Assembly (NCBI RefSeq): GCF_000175935.2
Contig: NC_014837.1
Coordinates: 2,294,001-2,358,000, forward strand
Reading direction: 5' to 3'
Source of the DNA: Pantoea sp. At-9b
GTDB taxonomy: Bacteria; Pseudomonadota; Gammaproteobacteria; Enterobacterales; Enterobacteriaceae
Length of the DNA stretch: 64,000 nt
The first letter of the stretch is position 1. Every line of letters begins with the position of its first letter. The notes beneath the pieces were generated by a model. It ran no database searches and had not been told where the DNA came from. It saw only the letters and a list, made by a program, of their open reading frames with translations. This document shows positions 39,070-47,489 of the stretch, in pieces. Made by a program: the position numbers and the translations under genes.

Positions 39070-39807
39070 TTAATGGTGGCTTTCGAATATTTTATCTAAG
39101 AACTTTTTTGCTGCGGAAAATTGTTTAGGATTTATTTCATTATCCACTAACTTCCCATCAGGCCAACTTGTATATCTGGATACTGCCGGACTACCACTCG
39201 AAAGCTGCTCAATTATTCGAATGGTATCACTCTCTGAAAAACTGGATTCATTTATCGCAGTAATTGGTTTTTCTTTCCCTGATCTAAACATAGCTTTTGT
39301 TCCAGGATAATTACTATGGCCTATCACAATTTGATAGCCATCCTTGTCTCGCGCCAACGCTATATCTTTCTGATACACTGAGCATCTTACTTCGTCTGTC
39401 ATGACATCTGAGGAGCACTTAGAAAACCAAGTGGCTGAATCATTAAATTCTGATCCAATCATTCCAGAGCCATCGGTATAGTATACACTCACCAAGATTT
39501 TATCAATTTCAGCATTTTCAGATATTGATACCTCTGGTATGTTCAGATTCTGAGAGTTTTGGGACAAAGAGCAAATTTTCTTTCCGCCATCAAAAACCGG
39601 ACTTATTTTAAAAACACTCTTCTTAATAGTTAGTTCATTTCTTTTGAAATCATTCGTATAAGTCTGATCCTCATAAGAGGAACACTTAAGCATCGCAACT
39701 TCCTGAATTGATTTAACCCATGAAATATTTCTTGGATCCTTCTTTTCTTTTGCATGGAGTGTCGATGCAAAAACGAGTAATGCCAATAACAAAAGTAACT
39801 TTTTCAT
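39070..39807 (-). CDS. Secreted protein of unknown function (probable moron)
   Basis: A 245-residue protein with a clear signal peptide (MKKLLLLLALLVFASTLHAKE, cleavage near residue 20). The mature part has several cysteines that could pair (KCSSYE, KICSLS, FSKCSSD, VRCSV). The gene is much richer in A and T than its tail neighbours and sits between the tail chaperone and tape measure, where lambdoid phages usually have a tight pair. Its own terminator follows. This suggests an inserted gene expressed in the lysogen that acts in the host envelope. No family is recognised. Confidence 0.75.
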   Translation of the reverse strand: MKKLLLLLALLVFASTLHAKEKKDPRNISWVKSIQEVAMLKCSSYEDQTYTNDFKRNELTIKKSVFKISPVFDGGKKICSLSQNSQNLNIPEVSISENAEIDKILVSVYYTDGSGMIGSEFNDSATWFSKCSSDVMTDEVRCSVYQKDIALARDKDGYQIVIGHSNYPGTKAMFRSGKEKPITAINESSFSESDTIRIIEQLSSGSPAVSRYTSWPDGKLVDNEINPKQFSAAKKFLDKIFESHH

Positions 39808-39874
39808 ATCCCTATCCCCAAAGTAAAGTTCGGACAAATCCTATCATCAAACCAGCGCAATCACATGCAACTCG

Positions 39875-40603
39875 TTAATGCTTTGCCCGTGCCTCTCGCC
39901 GTGCCTTCTTAGCCAGATAGTCATCTGCTACTTTGTCGTATTCCTCGCGGGTGAAGCCCTTCTGATCGGGGTACTTCATGGCGATCATCATCTGAAACTC
40001 AGTCATCGTGAGTTGTTCGGCTTCATGTCGGCTGATTTCGAAGTGGCTGCGCGCCGCGTTGATGTACTCAAGCGCACTGAACTCAGTCGAACCGGTTGAT
40101 GATTCATGCCGCTGGAGACGTCGCACTTTTGCTTTACCAATCAGGCCATGGACAATTAGCGATCGCGCGACCGTTATCATGTCTGCCACCGGAAGTTTTC
40201 CCGCTCGGTACACGAAAGCCCACTTGCCACTTTTACTGGGGATGAGTTCGCCGATCAATGGAGTGGCGTCCCGGTCGCAGCATGCCTGGATAACAGAGTA
40301 CGCAGCCATAATGGTTCGCTTGGCAGTCATTGCGCTGCATAGTTGCCGCAACAGCCACTGCTGATCGTCAACCTTTCCAGTCATCGCCGTGTAAAGGATG
40401 CGCATTGACGGCGAAACGTTACGCAAGCGCTGAATCTCGGCAACTATCTTTCGAGCCACGCTGTCATCGAACAAATCATGAAAGGTGGTCACGATTTCTT
40501 CTGGCGTACCCAACTGTGTCATTGCAATAAACGATGGTCGGAAAAAGAAATCCTGATCGCCATCGCTTATCAGGCACTCGCCAATTTCTTTGAGGGGGTT
40601 CAT
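39875..40603 (-). CDS. Tail assembly chaperone-like protein (DUF6246)
   Basis: A 242-residue protein in the position of the lambda G chaperone, between the major tail protein and the tape measure. The internal sequence recalls the DUF6246 family found there in related phages (from memory). I see no clear -1 slippery site leading to a T-type extension, and the moron gene occupies the space where T would be. ATG 40603 is preferred because GGAGAC lies just upstream; starts at 40615 and 40636 are in frame. Confidence 0.75.
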   Translation of the reverse strand: MNPLKEIGECLISDGDQDFFFRPSFIAMTQLGTPEEIVTTFHDLFDDSVARKIVAEIQRLRNVSPSMRILYTAMTGKVDDQQWLLRQLCSAMTAKRTIMAAYSVIQACCDRDATPLIGELIPSKSGKWAFVYRAGKLPVADMITVARSLIVHGLIGKAKVRRLQRHESSTGSTEFSALEYINAARSHFEISRHEAEQLTMTEFQMMIAMKYPDQKGFTREEYDKVADDYLAKKARREARAKH

Positions 40604-40653
40604 CAGTGTCTCCATAACCATTATCAGGGGCAGCACGCCACCCCTTGTAATGA

Positions 40654-41397
40654 TTACGCAGCGGTAACGGTAATTGTAGAGGTAGAGGTAAAGCTGCCAT
40701 CGGCCGTAGTGGCGGTGATGGTTGCTGAACCTTCTGCCACTCCGGTCACCAGGCCGGAAGCGTTCACCGTGGCGATCGCTGTGTTAGAAGATGACCAGGT
40801 TACTGACGTGTTGGTCGCATCAGAAGGCGCTACGGTCGCCGTTAACTGAGTTGTGGCACCTTCAGCCACTGACGCAGTGGACGGGGCTACACTGACGCCA
40901 GTAACCGCAACATCTTCCTCAGTGTCGTTCACCTGAATGGTGGACGCATCACCTACTTTAAACTCAGTGGAGAAGGTGACGATGTCATTGGTACCGCCGT
41001 CAGAACTGAGCGCAGTGACGACCATATAACCAACAAAGGTTACAGGGCCAAACTCCATACGCACCCAGATACCAGGCTGACGGCGTGCTTTAAGCTCGGC
41101 AGCGAAGTATTTGATAAAGCGGCCAATGCCATACTGATCGAGCTTATCTTTTTTACGCACTTCACCTTCAAAGCTGATGGTAAAATCCGAATTGGTGATG
41201 ATGCTCTCAACATAACCACCACCATCATCCGCATCGCTTGTCACACTGTTTGGACTGAAGTCGAATCCCTTCGACGTACCGGCTGCAAGAGCCAGAAACT
41301 CTGACTCAGCAGGAACTGTATCGCTGCATCCGTCGGCAACTTCAAGCACAACCGCGCCACCGAACAAACGTTCGTTGCTGTTCTGGCAATTTGCCAT
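40654..41397 (-). CDS. V: Major tail tube protein V with Ig-like domain
   Basis: A 247-residue tail-tube protein. The N-terminal tube fold (about 1-165) is followed by a BIG2-type immunoglobulin domain (about 167-245, VAVTGVSVAPSTASVAEGAT and VTWSSSNTAIATVNASG), as in lambda gpV. The Ig domain projects from the tube and may bind cell-surface sugars. Confidence 0.92.
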   Translation of the reverse strand: MANCQNSNERLFGGAVVLEVADGCSDTVPAESEFLALAAGTSKGFDFSPNSVTSDADDGGGYVESIITNSDFTISFEGEVRKKDKLDQYGIGRFIKYFAAELKARRQPGIWVRMEFGPVTFVGYMVVTALSSDGGTNDIVTFSTEFKVGDASTIQVNDTEEDVAVTGVSVAPSTASVAEGATTQLTATVAPSDATNTSVTWSSSNTAIATVNASGLVTGVAEGSATITATTADGSFTSTSTITVTAA

Positions 41398-41421
41398 GGG
41401 TAATTCCTCTTTGACGTTTAA

Positions 41422-41805
41422 CTAATCGCCGTAGGTGGCGACGAACTGGAGCCGATAGACCAGGCGGCCTTCGGTTGTAAGAACGGGGGCAGGGATGCCG
41501 CCGAGGTTTTGCAGATAACCAACGCAGTTGTCGGTCATGGGGTTTTGCTGGACATAATCAATAATGGCCTGCACAGCAGCATCAACTGCTACATCGCCAC
41601 CCCTGGCACCGACCACATCAACCATCACGTAATATTCGCTGCCAAGGCCATTACGTATGGGTGATCCTCCGTTTGGCCTGAACACCATAAATGCTTCGTT
41701 CTGTTTGCCGCTGTCGTTCCACACCAGCAACTGAGGCGTGAATCCAGTCAGTAATCCGGCATCCTCAAAATAATTGCGCACCCGCGTGTGCATTGGAGGG
41801 TTCAA
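41422..41805 (-). CDS. U: Tail terminator protein U
   Basis: A 127-residue protein in the gpU position, capping the tail tube and joining it to the head. Conserved features include the N-terminal helix and DNCVGYLQNLGGIPAPV. ATGA overlap with the next gene. Confidence 0.82.
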   Translation of the reverse strand: MNPPMHTRVRNYFEDAGLLTGFTPQLLVWNDSGKQNEAFMVFRPNGGSPIRNGLGSEYYVMVDVVGARGGDVAVDAAVQAIIDYVQQNPMTDNCVGYLQNLGGIPAPVLTTEGRLVYRLQFVATYGD

Positions 41806-42248
41806 AGTGATAACTCCTTCCTGATAACCCGATCGACATCATCCCTCGCCTGCTCGCCCCCTTTGGTAAGGAAGTGAGGTTCTGCATGCGGATCCCAATA
41901 ATTACCGGTACCGGTGCCTCCACCGAATTCCTTACCGTCTCGGGTCTTGCCGAAATGCGCGCGCGGCTGCCCTTTGAGTTTCCCGGACGCGTTGTGCACA
42001 TAAAGCGCATAGTTGGCGGAATAACCAACCCGTCCTGTGATCCGCGTTCCGTTCACGATAATCTCGCGGAACTGAGAGTTGAGCAGTGTAGAGGTATCAA
42101 CCGGGGTGATGATGGCTGCCTGTGCGGCAATAACGAGGTTCGCCGACTGTAGAGCGCGGGGAATTTTCCGCGTCTGTATATTGTCGATAAGGCGGTTCAG
42201 GGCATTAACACTGTTTGCCACACCTCTGACCTTTATGCCCATATTCAC
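41802..42248 (-). CDS. HK97 gp10-like minor tail/head-tail protein
   Basis: A 148-residue protein with the gp10 pattern: N-terminal MNMGIKVRG, then IVNGTRITGRVGYSANYALYVH and PHFLTKGG. The YALYVH and HFL stretches are typical of this head-tail joining family. Confidence 0.85.
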   Translation of the reverse strand: MNMGIKVRGVANSVNALNRLIDNIQTRKIPRALQSANLVIAAQAAIITPVDTSTLLNSQFREIIVNGTRITGRVGYSANYALYVHNASGKLKGQPRAHFGKTRDGKEFGGGTGTGNYWDPHAEPHFLTKGGEQARDDVDRVIRKELSL

Positions 42249-42592
42249 GCTCCTGTAATGATCGCAAAATCATCGGCCAGACGGTCGAACGTATCCGCAT
42301 AGCGAATTGCCTGCATTATCTCATCGGCACCGGCGGCAATCGGATCCACCTCTGTCGATACGCCGATCAGGATGTAATCGCCGGTATCGGCCAGCGCGTA
42401 TTCAGTCCAGATGGTGTTTTTCACCACCTTTTCGCTGCCAATATCACCGACTCGCTTAGACAGACCGCCCTGATAATCACAGGCGATCACCACAGGCGCT
42501 TCGAATACCGGATCACGATATTCACTGGCGGCCCCGGATCGTTTCCAGATGGTCGCCTGGGCGGTGTATGACCATGCGCTTAAACTTGACAT
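42245..42592 (-). CDS. Head-tail joining protein
   Basis: A 115-residue beta-rich protein between the connector and gp10-like genes. It resembles small head-closure proteins (WTEYALADTGDYILIG) but is not firmly assigned. ATG 42592 shortly follows a small ORF; ATGA-type overlaps run through this cluster. Confidence 0.7.
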   Translation of the reverse strand: MSSLSAWSYTAQATIWKRSGAASEYRDPVFEAPVVIACDYQGGLSKRVGDIGSEKVVKNTIWTEYALADTGDYILIGVSTEVDPIAAGADEIMQAIRYADTFDRLADDFAIITGA

Positions 42593-42593
42593 G

Positions 42594-42761
42594 TCATGAC
42601 CTCCAGCTGATTACAGTGGGCTTATCGGCTGCGATACGGCGGCAATTTATTACCCATTCGCCGCTGCTGTTCACATAGCCGGTTGTTTCCCGGCCAGTGG
42701 ACGTTTTGAGCCATACGCGTTCGAATGGTTTGGGCGGTGATGATGGGGATTGCCAGTTCAT
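42594..42761 (-). CDS. Small phage protein (55 residues)
   Basis: A 55-codon frame (starts MNWQSPSSPPKPFERVW, contains TSTGRETTGYVNSSGEWV) fills the gap between two head-tail genes. Its ATG shares one base with the upstream TGA, and its own TGA lies one base before the next ATG. The codons are coherent and there is no competing frame, so it is probably real. Function unknown. Confidence 0.75.
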   Translation of the reverse strand: MNWQSPSSPPKPFERVWLKTSTGRETTGYVNSSGEWVINCRRIAADKPTVISWRS

Positions 42762-43138
42762 CAGCAGCCCCCAACAACATCAAAAAAACCAACCGACGCA
42801 CCGGCGATAGGCAGACCACCAAGACACCCATTCGTGTCCCATGCCAGCAATTGCTTATACAGGTAATCCGTACCAGCACTGTCATAAGTGAACGAACGTG
42901 ACGCACCAGATGGGGCTGACTGTGAAGCAATCTTTCTGGCTCCGGACAGGGCGGCCAGTCGCGCGGCTGCATAGATAAGCATGAGCTTCTGCAGGCTTTC
43001 GGAGTAGCCCGCCCCGTCCATACATGAAGACGTGGCGTTTACCTGGTCGATGAGCAACTGCAGGACAACATCAGGCACCGTGAAGCCCAACTCAGCCATC
43101 AGCGGTTTGACGTCAGACAGCGTGATTTGGGCTGCCAT
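42761..43138 (-). CDS. Head-tail connector protein
   Basis: A 125-residue, mainly helical protein (LSDVKPLMAELGFTVPDVVL; LMLIYAAARLAAL) like small head-completion connectors. Placement after the capsid genes supports this; the exact family is uncertain. Confidence 0.7.
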   Translation of the reverse strand: MAAQITLSDVKPLMAELGFTVPDVVLQLLIDQVNATSSCMDGAGYSESLQKLMLIYAAARLAALSGARKIASQSAPSGASRSFTYDSAGTDYLYKQLLAWDTNGCLGGLPIAGASVGFFDVVGGC

Positions 43139-43140
43139 GG

Positions 43141-43509
43141 TTACTTATCCTTAGTGGTGGTCGCCGCTAACGCTGCCACGGCGTCGTCGGCGCGCTTGGT
43201 TTCTGCCGCAAGAGCTTCCGCGTGTGCGGTGTCTTTTGCAGTGGCGTCTTCCTGCAATTGTTTAACCTGAGCAAGAGCGGCATCAAGTTGGGTTTGCAAA
43301 GCTGACGCATCGGCGCTCACCGGCACGGAAGGTGTAGCCACTTCGAAAGTTAGCTTCTCGCCGCCTTTCTCTTTGGATGCTTCCGCTTTCTTCTGGCCGA
43401 TCCACTTTTCAGCGATGGCGCTGTCCACGTCATAAACCTTACCAACCTCCAGTTTCTGGAAGTTGGCACCGGCGAAAACGTTATTCGACAGGATTTTCAC
43501 AAGTGCCAT
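43141..43509 (-). CDS. Small head protein with coiled-coil tail
   Basis: A 122-residue protein. The first 55 residues form a small beta domain (VKILSNNVFAGANFQKLEVG) and residues about 65-115 an Ala/Gln/Lys-rich coiled coil. It lies just after the major capsid gene; it may be a capsid-associated factor. Confidence 0.6.
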   Translation of the reverse strand: MALVKILSNNVFAGANFQKLEVGKVYDVDSAIAEKWIGQKKAEASKEKGGEKLTFEVATPSVPVSADASALQTQLDAALAQVKQLQEDATAKDTAHAEALAAETKRADDAVAALAATTTKDK

Positions 43510-43518
43510 GATTGCTCC

Positions 43519-44598
43519 TTAGCTTGAGGCGTAGACGACAGAGAAATGGCCGTTAATATCCTGCTTAACCATCAGGCCAGCAGCGCCCCAGGTGCGCCAT
43601 ACGTAATCGCTGTTGTAGAACTGGCGCGGATCAGCAACCGTACCGAATGCCTGACCAACGATTGGGGCAATGACACCTGCGGCCAGCGGCACAATCAGAA
43701 TTTGGTTGCCGGTCAGTTGGGAATCTTCTTTGATGCCAGCGATACCTGCCAGCTTCAGGATTTCATCCATCACTGTGCGGGTCTGATTCACATCGAAGTA
43801 AATCTTTTCCCAGTTGGAAATGATGTCGGCTGACACATACCAGGTCTGTTGACCGTACTGGTAGTTTTGCAACTTCAGAACATCGCGAAGCGCAATCGCC
43901 GCCGCACGCATGGCTGCCGGGTCGGTGCTGGTAGCAAAGTTTACAGCGAGGGTCACATGCGCAACGCGCTCATCACCGCGTAAGCCTTTCCAGGTGTAAT
44001 CATCAAACTTGATGAAATTACCTTCGCTGTCACGGAAGCCGTTCCAGATGTAATCAACGTACTGGCGGCGAACATCATCAACAGAGCCGGACTGAGCATC
44101 TGCCAGAGATGACAGTGCAGACCCCTTGTTGAATACCGGGTCACGCCAGTTGAACTTGAAGCCGGAGTCGTGGATAGGAACCATCGTTCCGTCGAAGGTA
44201 TAAGACTTCGCATCCAGAGCCGCACCAATCTGACCTGACATTGAAGTGTGCGCCCAGCCGCGACCGCCAGTGCGAGCGTACTCGTACACGGACTCTTCCA
44301 GGCGAACAGAGCGGGATAGCGCCATCAGGTCATTCAGCAATGTGAATTCGGTGTTGGGCTGGAATTCTGCCAGAACAGTCTGGTCATACGCCTTATACAG
44401 ACGGCGAATATCATCAATGGCGTTCACGGCATCAATCACCGGCGCATTATCTGCATCTCCACGCCACCGCGTGCGAGAGATGAAGTCAGCCACGGCTTGC
44501 GCGCTGGCGTTTCGGGCAAAACCCAGCTCACGGAACTGAGCCTGGTTGGCTTGCAGGTTGCCGCTGGCGGTCGCCTGCTTGGTGGAAAATGCAAACAT
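43519..44598 (-). CDS. Major capsid protein
   Basis: A 359-residue protein in the major-capsid position with the expected size. Signature-like elements include DNAPVIDAVNAIDDIRRLYKAYD, GRGWAHTSMSGQIGAALDAKSY and the C-terminal YVWRTWGAAGLMVKQ. An HK97-type fold is expected. No clear propeptide is seen. Confidence 0.88.
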   Translation of the reverse strand: MFAFSTKQATASGNLQANQAQFRELGFARNASAQAVADFISRTRWRGDADNAPVIDAVNAIDDIRRLYKAYDQTVLAEFQPNTEFTLLNDLMALSRSVRLEESVYEYARTGGRGWAHTSMSGQIGAALDAKSYTFDGTMVPIHDSGFKFNWRDPVFNKGSALSSLADAQSGSVDDVRRQYVDYIWNGFRDSEGNFIKFDDYTWKGLRGDERVAHVTLAVNFATSTDPAAMRAAAIALRDVLKLQNYQYGQQTWYVSADIISNWEKIYFDVNQTRTVMDEILKLAGIAGIKEDSQLTGNQILIVPLAAGVIAPIVGQAFGTVADPRQFYNSDYVWRTWGAAGLMVKQDINGHFSVVYASS

Positions 44599-44609
44599 TC
44601 AGTATCTCC

Positions 44610-45044
44610 TTACTTAATAACAACGCGCAGGAGGTCGCCTGCTGTCGCAATGGTGTATGCGCTGTCTTCTTCCACAAAAGCGCGAATAGACTCACCTTCC
44701 GCAGCAGCCTTTACGCGCCCATTGGCGATGGAAAGCGGCTGGCCTTTTGTATACGTGCCAGTAGCCGCCGGGATGTTGAAGAAAACGCCGGGTGTCGGAT
44801 GCATAGCCACAACCCAATCACCGGCAGCAATGGTGTCATCGACAGTTTTGCAGCGCAGGTAGTCGTAGTTAGCGACATACAGGATCGCATCTTCATTACC
44901 ATCAACTGACGCGGTGAACAGGCCAGCATCAAAAAATCCGACTGTACCCGGCTGAGTTGCAGCCGCAGCCGCACCTTCTCGATGAAGTTGCGGGTTGGCA
45001 AAAATGCCGCCCGCGTGAATTACGTGCTTACCGTCTTTAGCCAT
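44610..45044 (-). CDS. Capsid decoration/cement protein
   Basis: A 144-residue beta-rich protein just upstream of the capsid gene (MAKDGKHVIHAGGIFANP; QPLSIANGRVKAAAEGESI). Position and composition fit a head-stabilising protein. Confidence 0.75.
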   Translation of the reverse strand: MAKDGKHVIHAGGIFANPQLHREGAAAAATQPGTVGFFDAGLFTASVDGNEDAILYVANYDYLRCKTVDDTIAAGDWVVAMHPTPGVFFNIPAATGTYTKGQPLSIANGRVKAAAEGESIRAFVEEDSAYTIATAGDLLRVVIK

Positions 45045-45047
45045 TTT

Positions 45048-46457
45048 TTACTCCGGCATTTCGTCGCTGAATGATTCGTTATTGTTCACCTGATGGCGCA
45101 TGCCGCCGTTCAGACCATGTGATTTCTGGCAGTTGGCATAAAGACGGTCGAGCGCCTTACCATCCAGATCCGCGACCTCTTCATCGCTCATGTTTAACGC
45201 CAGCTTCACAGCGGCTCGCTTCTCTGACTTCTCTTTGTCAGAGTTGGCATTAAGCTGGGTTTTCAGTCCGGCAATATCTTCGGAAAGCAACTTCGCCCAA
45301 CCTGGCATTTCTTCTGAGTTGGCAGCCTTCTCTTTAGCCGACTTCTCTTCAGCTTCTTTCTTCTCGCGAGCTGCCTTCTCTTCAGGTGTTTCAACAGGCG
45401 TTTTCGCCTTGTCAGCCTGCATCTGGTTGTACGCATCCATCAGCTCGGCGTCGGTCTTGCCTTCAGTCGGCTTACCAGCTGCTTTCAGCGCATTAACAAT
45501 GATGTCTTTCATCGGATCGTTTTCTCCGTTGGTTTTAATTTCGTACTCAGTGGGTTTGCGCACGACTTCTACAGGATCGCCAACCAGCGTCGCTACGCCG
45601 TCAGCCATGAGGTACTTCTGGTCGAACAGCTTCGGCGTAGCGCCTTCAGCGTTTTGCTCGTAAATGAAATGATCCGGCCAGACGCTGACGATGTAGCGCC
45701 ACGTCTTATCGTCGGATTTGATAGCCATGCGCAGCGCCTGGTAGATGTCGTCGAAGGACATAGCCGCTGCGTTGCTGAAGAAGAATTTCACCTTGTTCCA
45801 GATGCCATCCCGGGTGTTGTTGGCCGCCTCGGTAATGCTGGCGCTCTCGACTTCACCCTGCTCACCGTCAGCGTTTACGAACATGCCCACGCCCTCTTCC
45901 GGCGTGCCAGCGCCCGGCTCATCGAGCAGGATGGCAATGTGGTCGAAACGCATATTGCGGGCGATCCACGAATGCTTCTTGCCCTTCGATTCGCCCGCTC
46001 TGGTTTCCTTGTTGGTGAGCAGGCCGGTGGAAACGTGGATCGGGTCGGTGTTGGTGTTCGCCACCATGCCATCGAGGCGTTCAATCAGGCGCTTGCCGTC
46101 CGGCTTGGATTCGGCGACCGCCTTATTGACGTAAACGTCCATCACGACCTTGTCACCGGCCTTGCTGACGTTCTGCGCCCACGCACCAGCGTGATATTTA
46201 TTCACGGCGCGCGGATCATTGGCGCTGACATAGTTGCCGTCAACCTTCGGATGCGACAGCGGCATCAGCTTGCCTTCCATCGACTGGTAGCTGTTGTTAA
46301 TCTCCTCCGCCGGATACAGGCCGCCATTCATCACGATGTCGTCGACGATCGGCACCACGCCACGAATGACGTAATGCTCGGCACCATCGATGGTGGTCGT
46401 TGAGATGTTGGAGGCGTTGATGGCGAGGGATTTAACGTGAATGCTGGATAGCTTCAA
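45048..46457 (-). CDS. DUF2213 prohead protease/scaffold
   Basis: A 469-residue protein. The N-terminal half resembles DUF2213 (HYVIRGVVPIVDDIVMNGGLYPAEEI, MPLSHPKVDG, HVSTGLLTNK). The C-terminal half is Lys/Glu-rich coiled coil (about 345-420), as in scaffolds. It is probably a protease-scaffold fusion for procapsid assembly. The start is TTG 46457, with AGAGGA upstream. Confidence 0.85.
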   Translation of the reverse strand: MKLSSIHVKSLAINASNISTTTIDGAEHYVIRGVVPIVDDIVMNGGLYPAEEINNSYQSMEGKLMPLSHPKVDGNYVSANDPRAVNKYHAGAWAQNVSKAGDKVVMDVYVNKAVAESKPDGKRLIERLDGMVANTNTDPIHVSTGLLTNKETRAGESKGKKHSWIARNMRFDHIAILLDEPGAGTPEEGVGMFVNADGEQGEVESASITEAANNTRDGIWNKVKFFFSNAAAMSFDDIYQALRMAIKSDDKTWRYIVSVWPDHFIYEQNAEGATPKLFDQKYLMADGVATLVGDPVEVVRKPTEYEIKTNGENDPMKDIIVNALKAAGKPTEGKTDAELMDAYNQMQADKAKTPVETPEEKAAREKKEAEEKSAKEKAANSEEMPGWAKLLSEDIAGLKTQLNANSDKEKSEKRAAVKLALNMSDEEVADLDGKALDRLYANCQKSHGLNGGMRHQVNNNESFSDEMPE

Positions 46458-46482
46458 CGTTGCGTCCTCTTTTTACAGGCAA

Positions 46483-46504
46483 TAAAAAAGCCGCTAACTG
46501 CGGC
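46483..46504 (-). terminator. Internal late-operon terminator in the head region
   Basis: GCCGC-AGTTA-GCGGC followed by TTTTTTATTG on the minus strand, overlapping the end of the head-morphogenesis gene. Confidence 0.7.
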
Positions 46505-47489
46505 GTGTTTTTCCGGTTCCGGGCTTCCAGGCGTCCCGCTCGGCAGCGAGCTTTTCCACCATACCCCGGTTCACTATCTCGCCGTCGTCATCGAGCAGCG
46601 CCGGGATCTGGCTGCAATAGCAGTTATAGCGGTTGCCGTTCTCGGCATAGAACTGTTCAACCTCTTCCGGGGTGTACAGCTTGCCGTGCCGCGAGGCGTG
46701 CCACGGGCGCGTGGTGGGCTTCAGCGCTGACATCCAGAGCATGACGGTATTAAGCCCCAGCCGGTCCCGCGTCCACTTTGTTTCGTTGCGCTGCGCTTTG
46801 CGTAAAGCGCCAACCTGCTCAGTCTGGGCAATGGTCAGCGCCTTAGACATCGATACATCAAGGCGTTTGCTGACCACCTGCGCGGTTTCGATCGGGTTCA
46901 CACCGCGCGCCACCGCATCAATCACGATACCCGCCAGATCGCCGCGCGCCGCATCGCTAATGCTTTTCCAGTCGCTGTAAGTAGACAGCGCGGCCGCTGC
47001 TACCTGGTTCTGGTATGCCGGGCTGCTCAGCAGCTGCGCCAGCGTCGTCTGCTGGGCGTAGTAATCAGACTGCCGGGACAGATTATTGAACGCCTCAAAC
47101 GTGCCGCGCTGTAGCTCCTGCTCAACGTAACCGGAAGCCCAGAAATCATTCTGCCCGCCAGCCATCAGGTGATTATCCAGAATTGCCTGCATCAGATTCA
47201 GCATCTCGTTGAGCTGCTGGCTCGTCATGTCGTAGATGTAGGCTGAAGCGTTGACCTGATACAGCGTAGGCATATCACCGTTCTGATGACACAGGAAATG
47301 CCACTGGTGAGAATTACCCTCTGGCTGCCGCCCTGTCAGGCGCTGATCAAACAGCGATTTAAGCGCCAGCTTTATCTGGTAATACCGTTCATCAATGTCC
47401 CGGGCCATCTTGCTGACTGACTTACCCGACATTGTGGGATCAACTCGTGACCGTGGAATCACCGGACTCTTTGGCTTCCGGTTTATCAT
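46494..47489 (-). CDS. Phage head morphogenesis protein (Mu gpF-like)
   Basis: A 331-residue protein. The C-terminal domain (RPWHASRHGKLYTPEEVEQFY, then RYNCYCSQIPAL) is the Mu F/SPP1 gp7-like head-morphogenesis signature. ATG 47489 (MINRKPKSPVIPRSRVDPTM) is preferred, with GGTGGA upstream; it overlaps the portal end by 50 bases. ATG 47432 is an alternative without overlap. Confidence 0.85.
   Translation of the reverse strand: MINRKPKSPVIPRSRVDPTMSGKSVSKMARDIDERYYQIKLALKSLFDQRLTGRQPEGNSHQWHFLCHQNGDMPTLYQVNASAYIYDMTSQQLNEMLNLMQAILDNHLMAGGQNDFWASGYVEQELQRGTFEAFNNLSRQSDYYAQQTTLAQLLSSPAYQNQVAAAALSTYSDWKSISDAARGDLAGIVIDAVARGVNPIETAQVVSKRLDVSMSKALTIAQTEQVGALRKAQRNETKWTRDRLGLNTVMLWMSALKPTTRPWHASRHGKLYTPEEVEQFYAENGNRYNCYCSQIPALLDDDGEIVNRGMVEKLAAERDAWKPGTGKTRRS

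Noticed and set aside
39875..40603. Programmed -1 frameshift making a G-T fusion
   Set aside because: No heptameric slippery site was found by eye near the end of the gene, and the following space is occupied by the moron gene.
42622..42972. 116-codon minus-strand frame
   Set aside because: Overlaps two coupled genes in another frame and has the composition of an out-of-frame reading.
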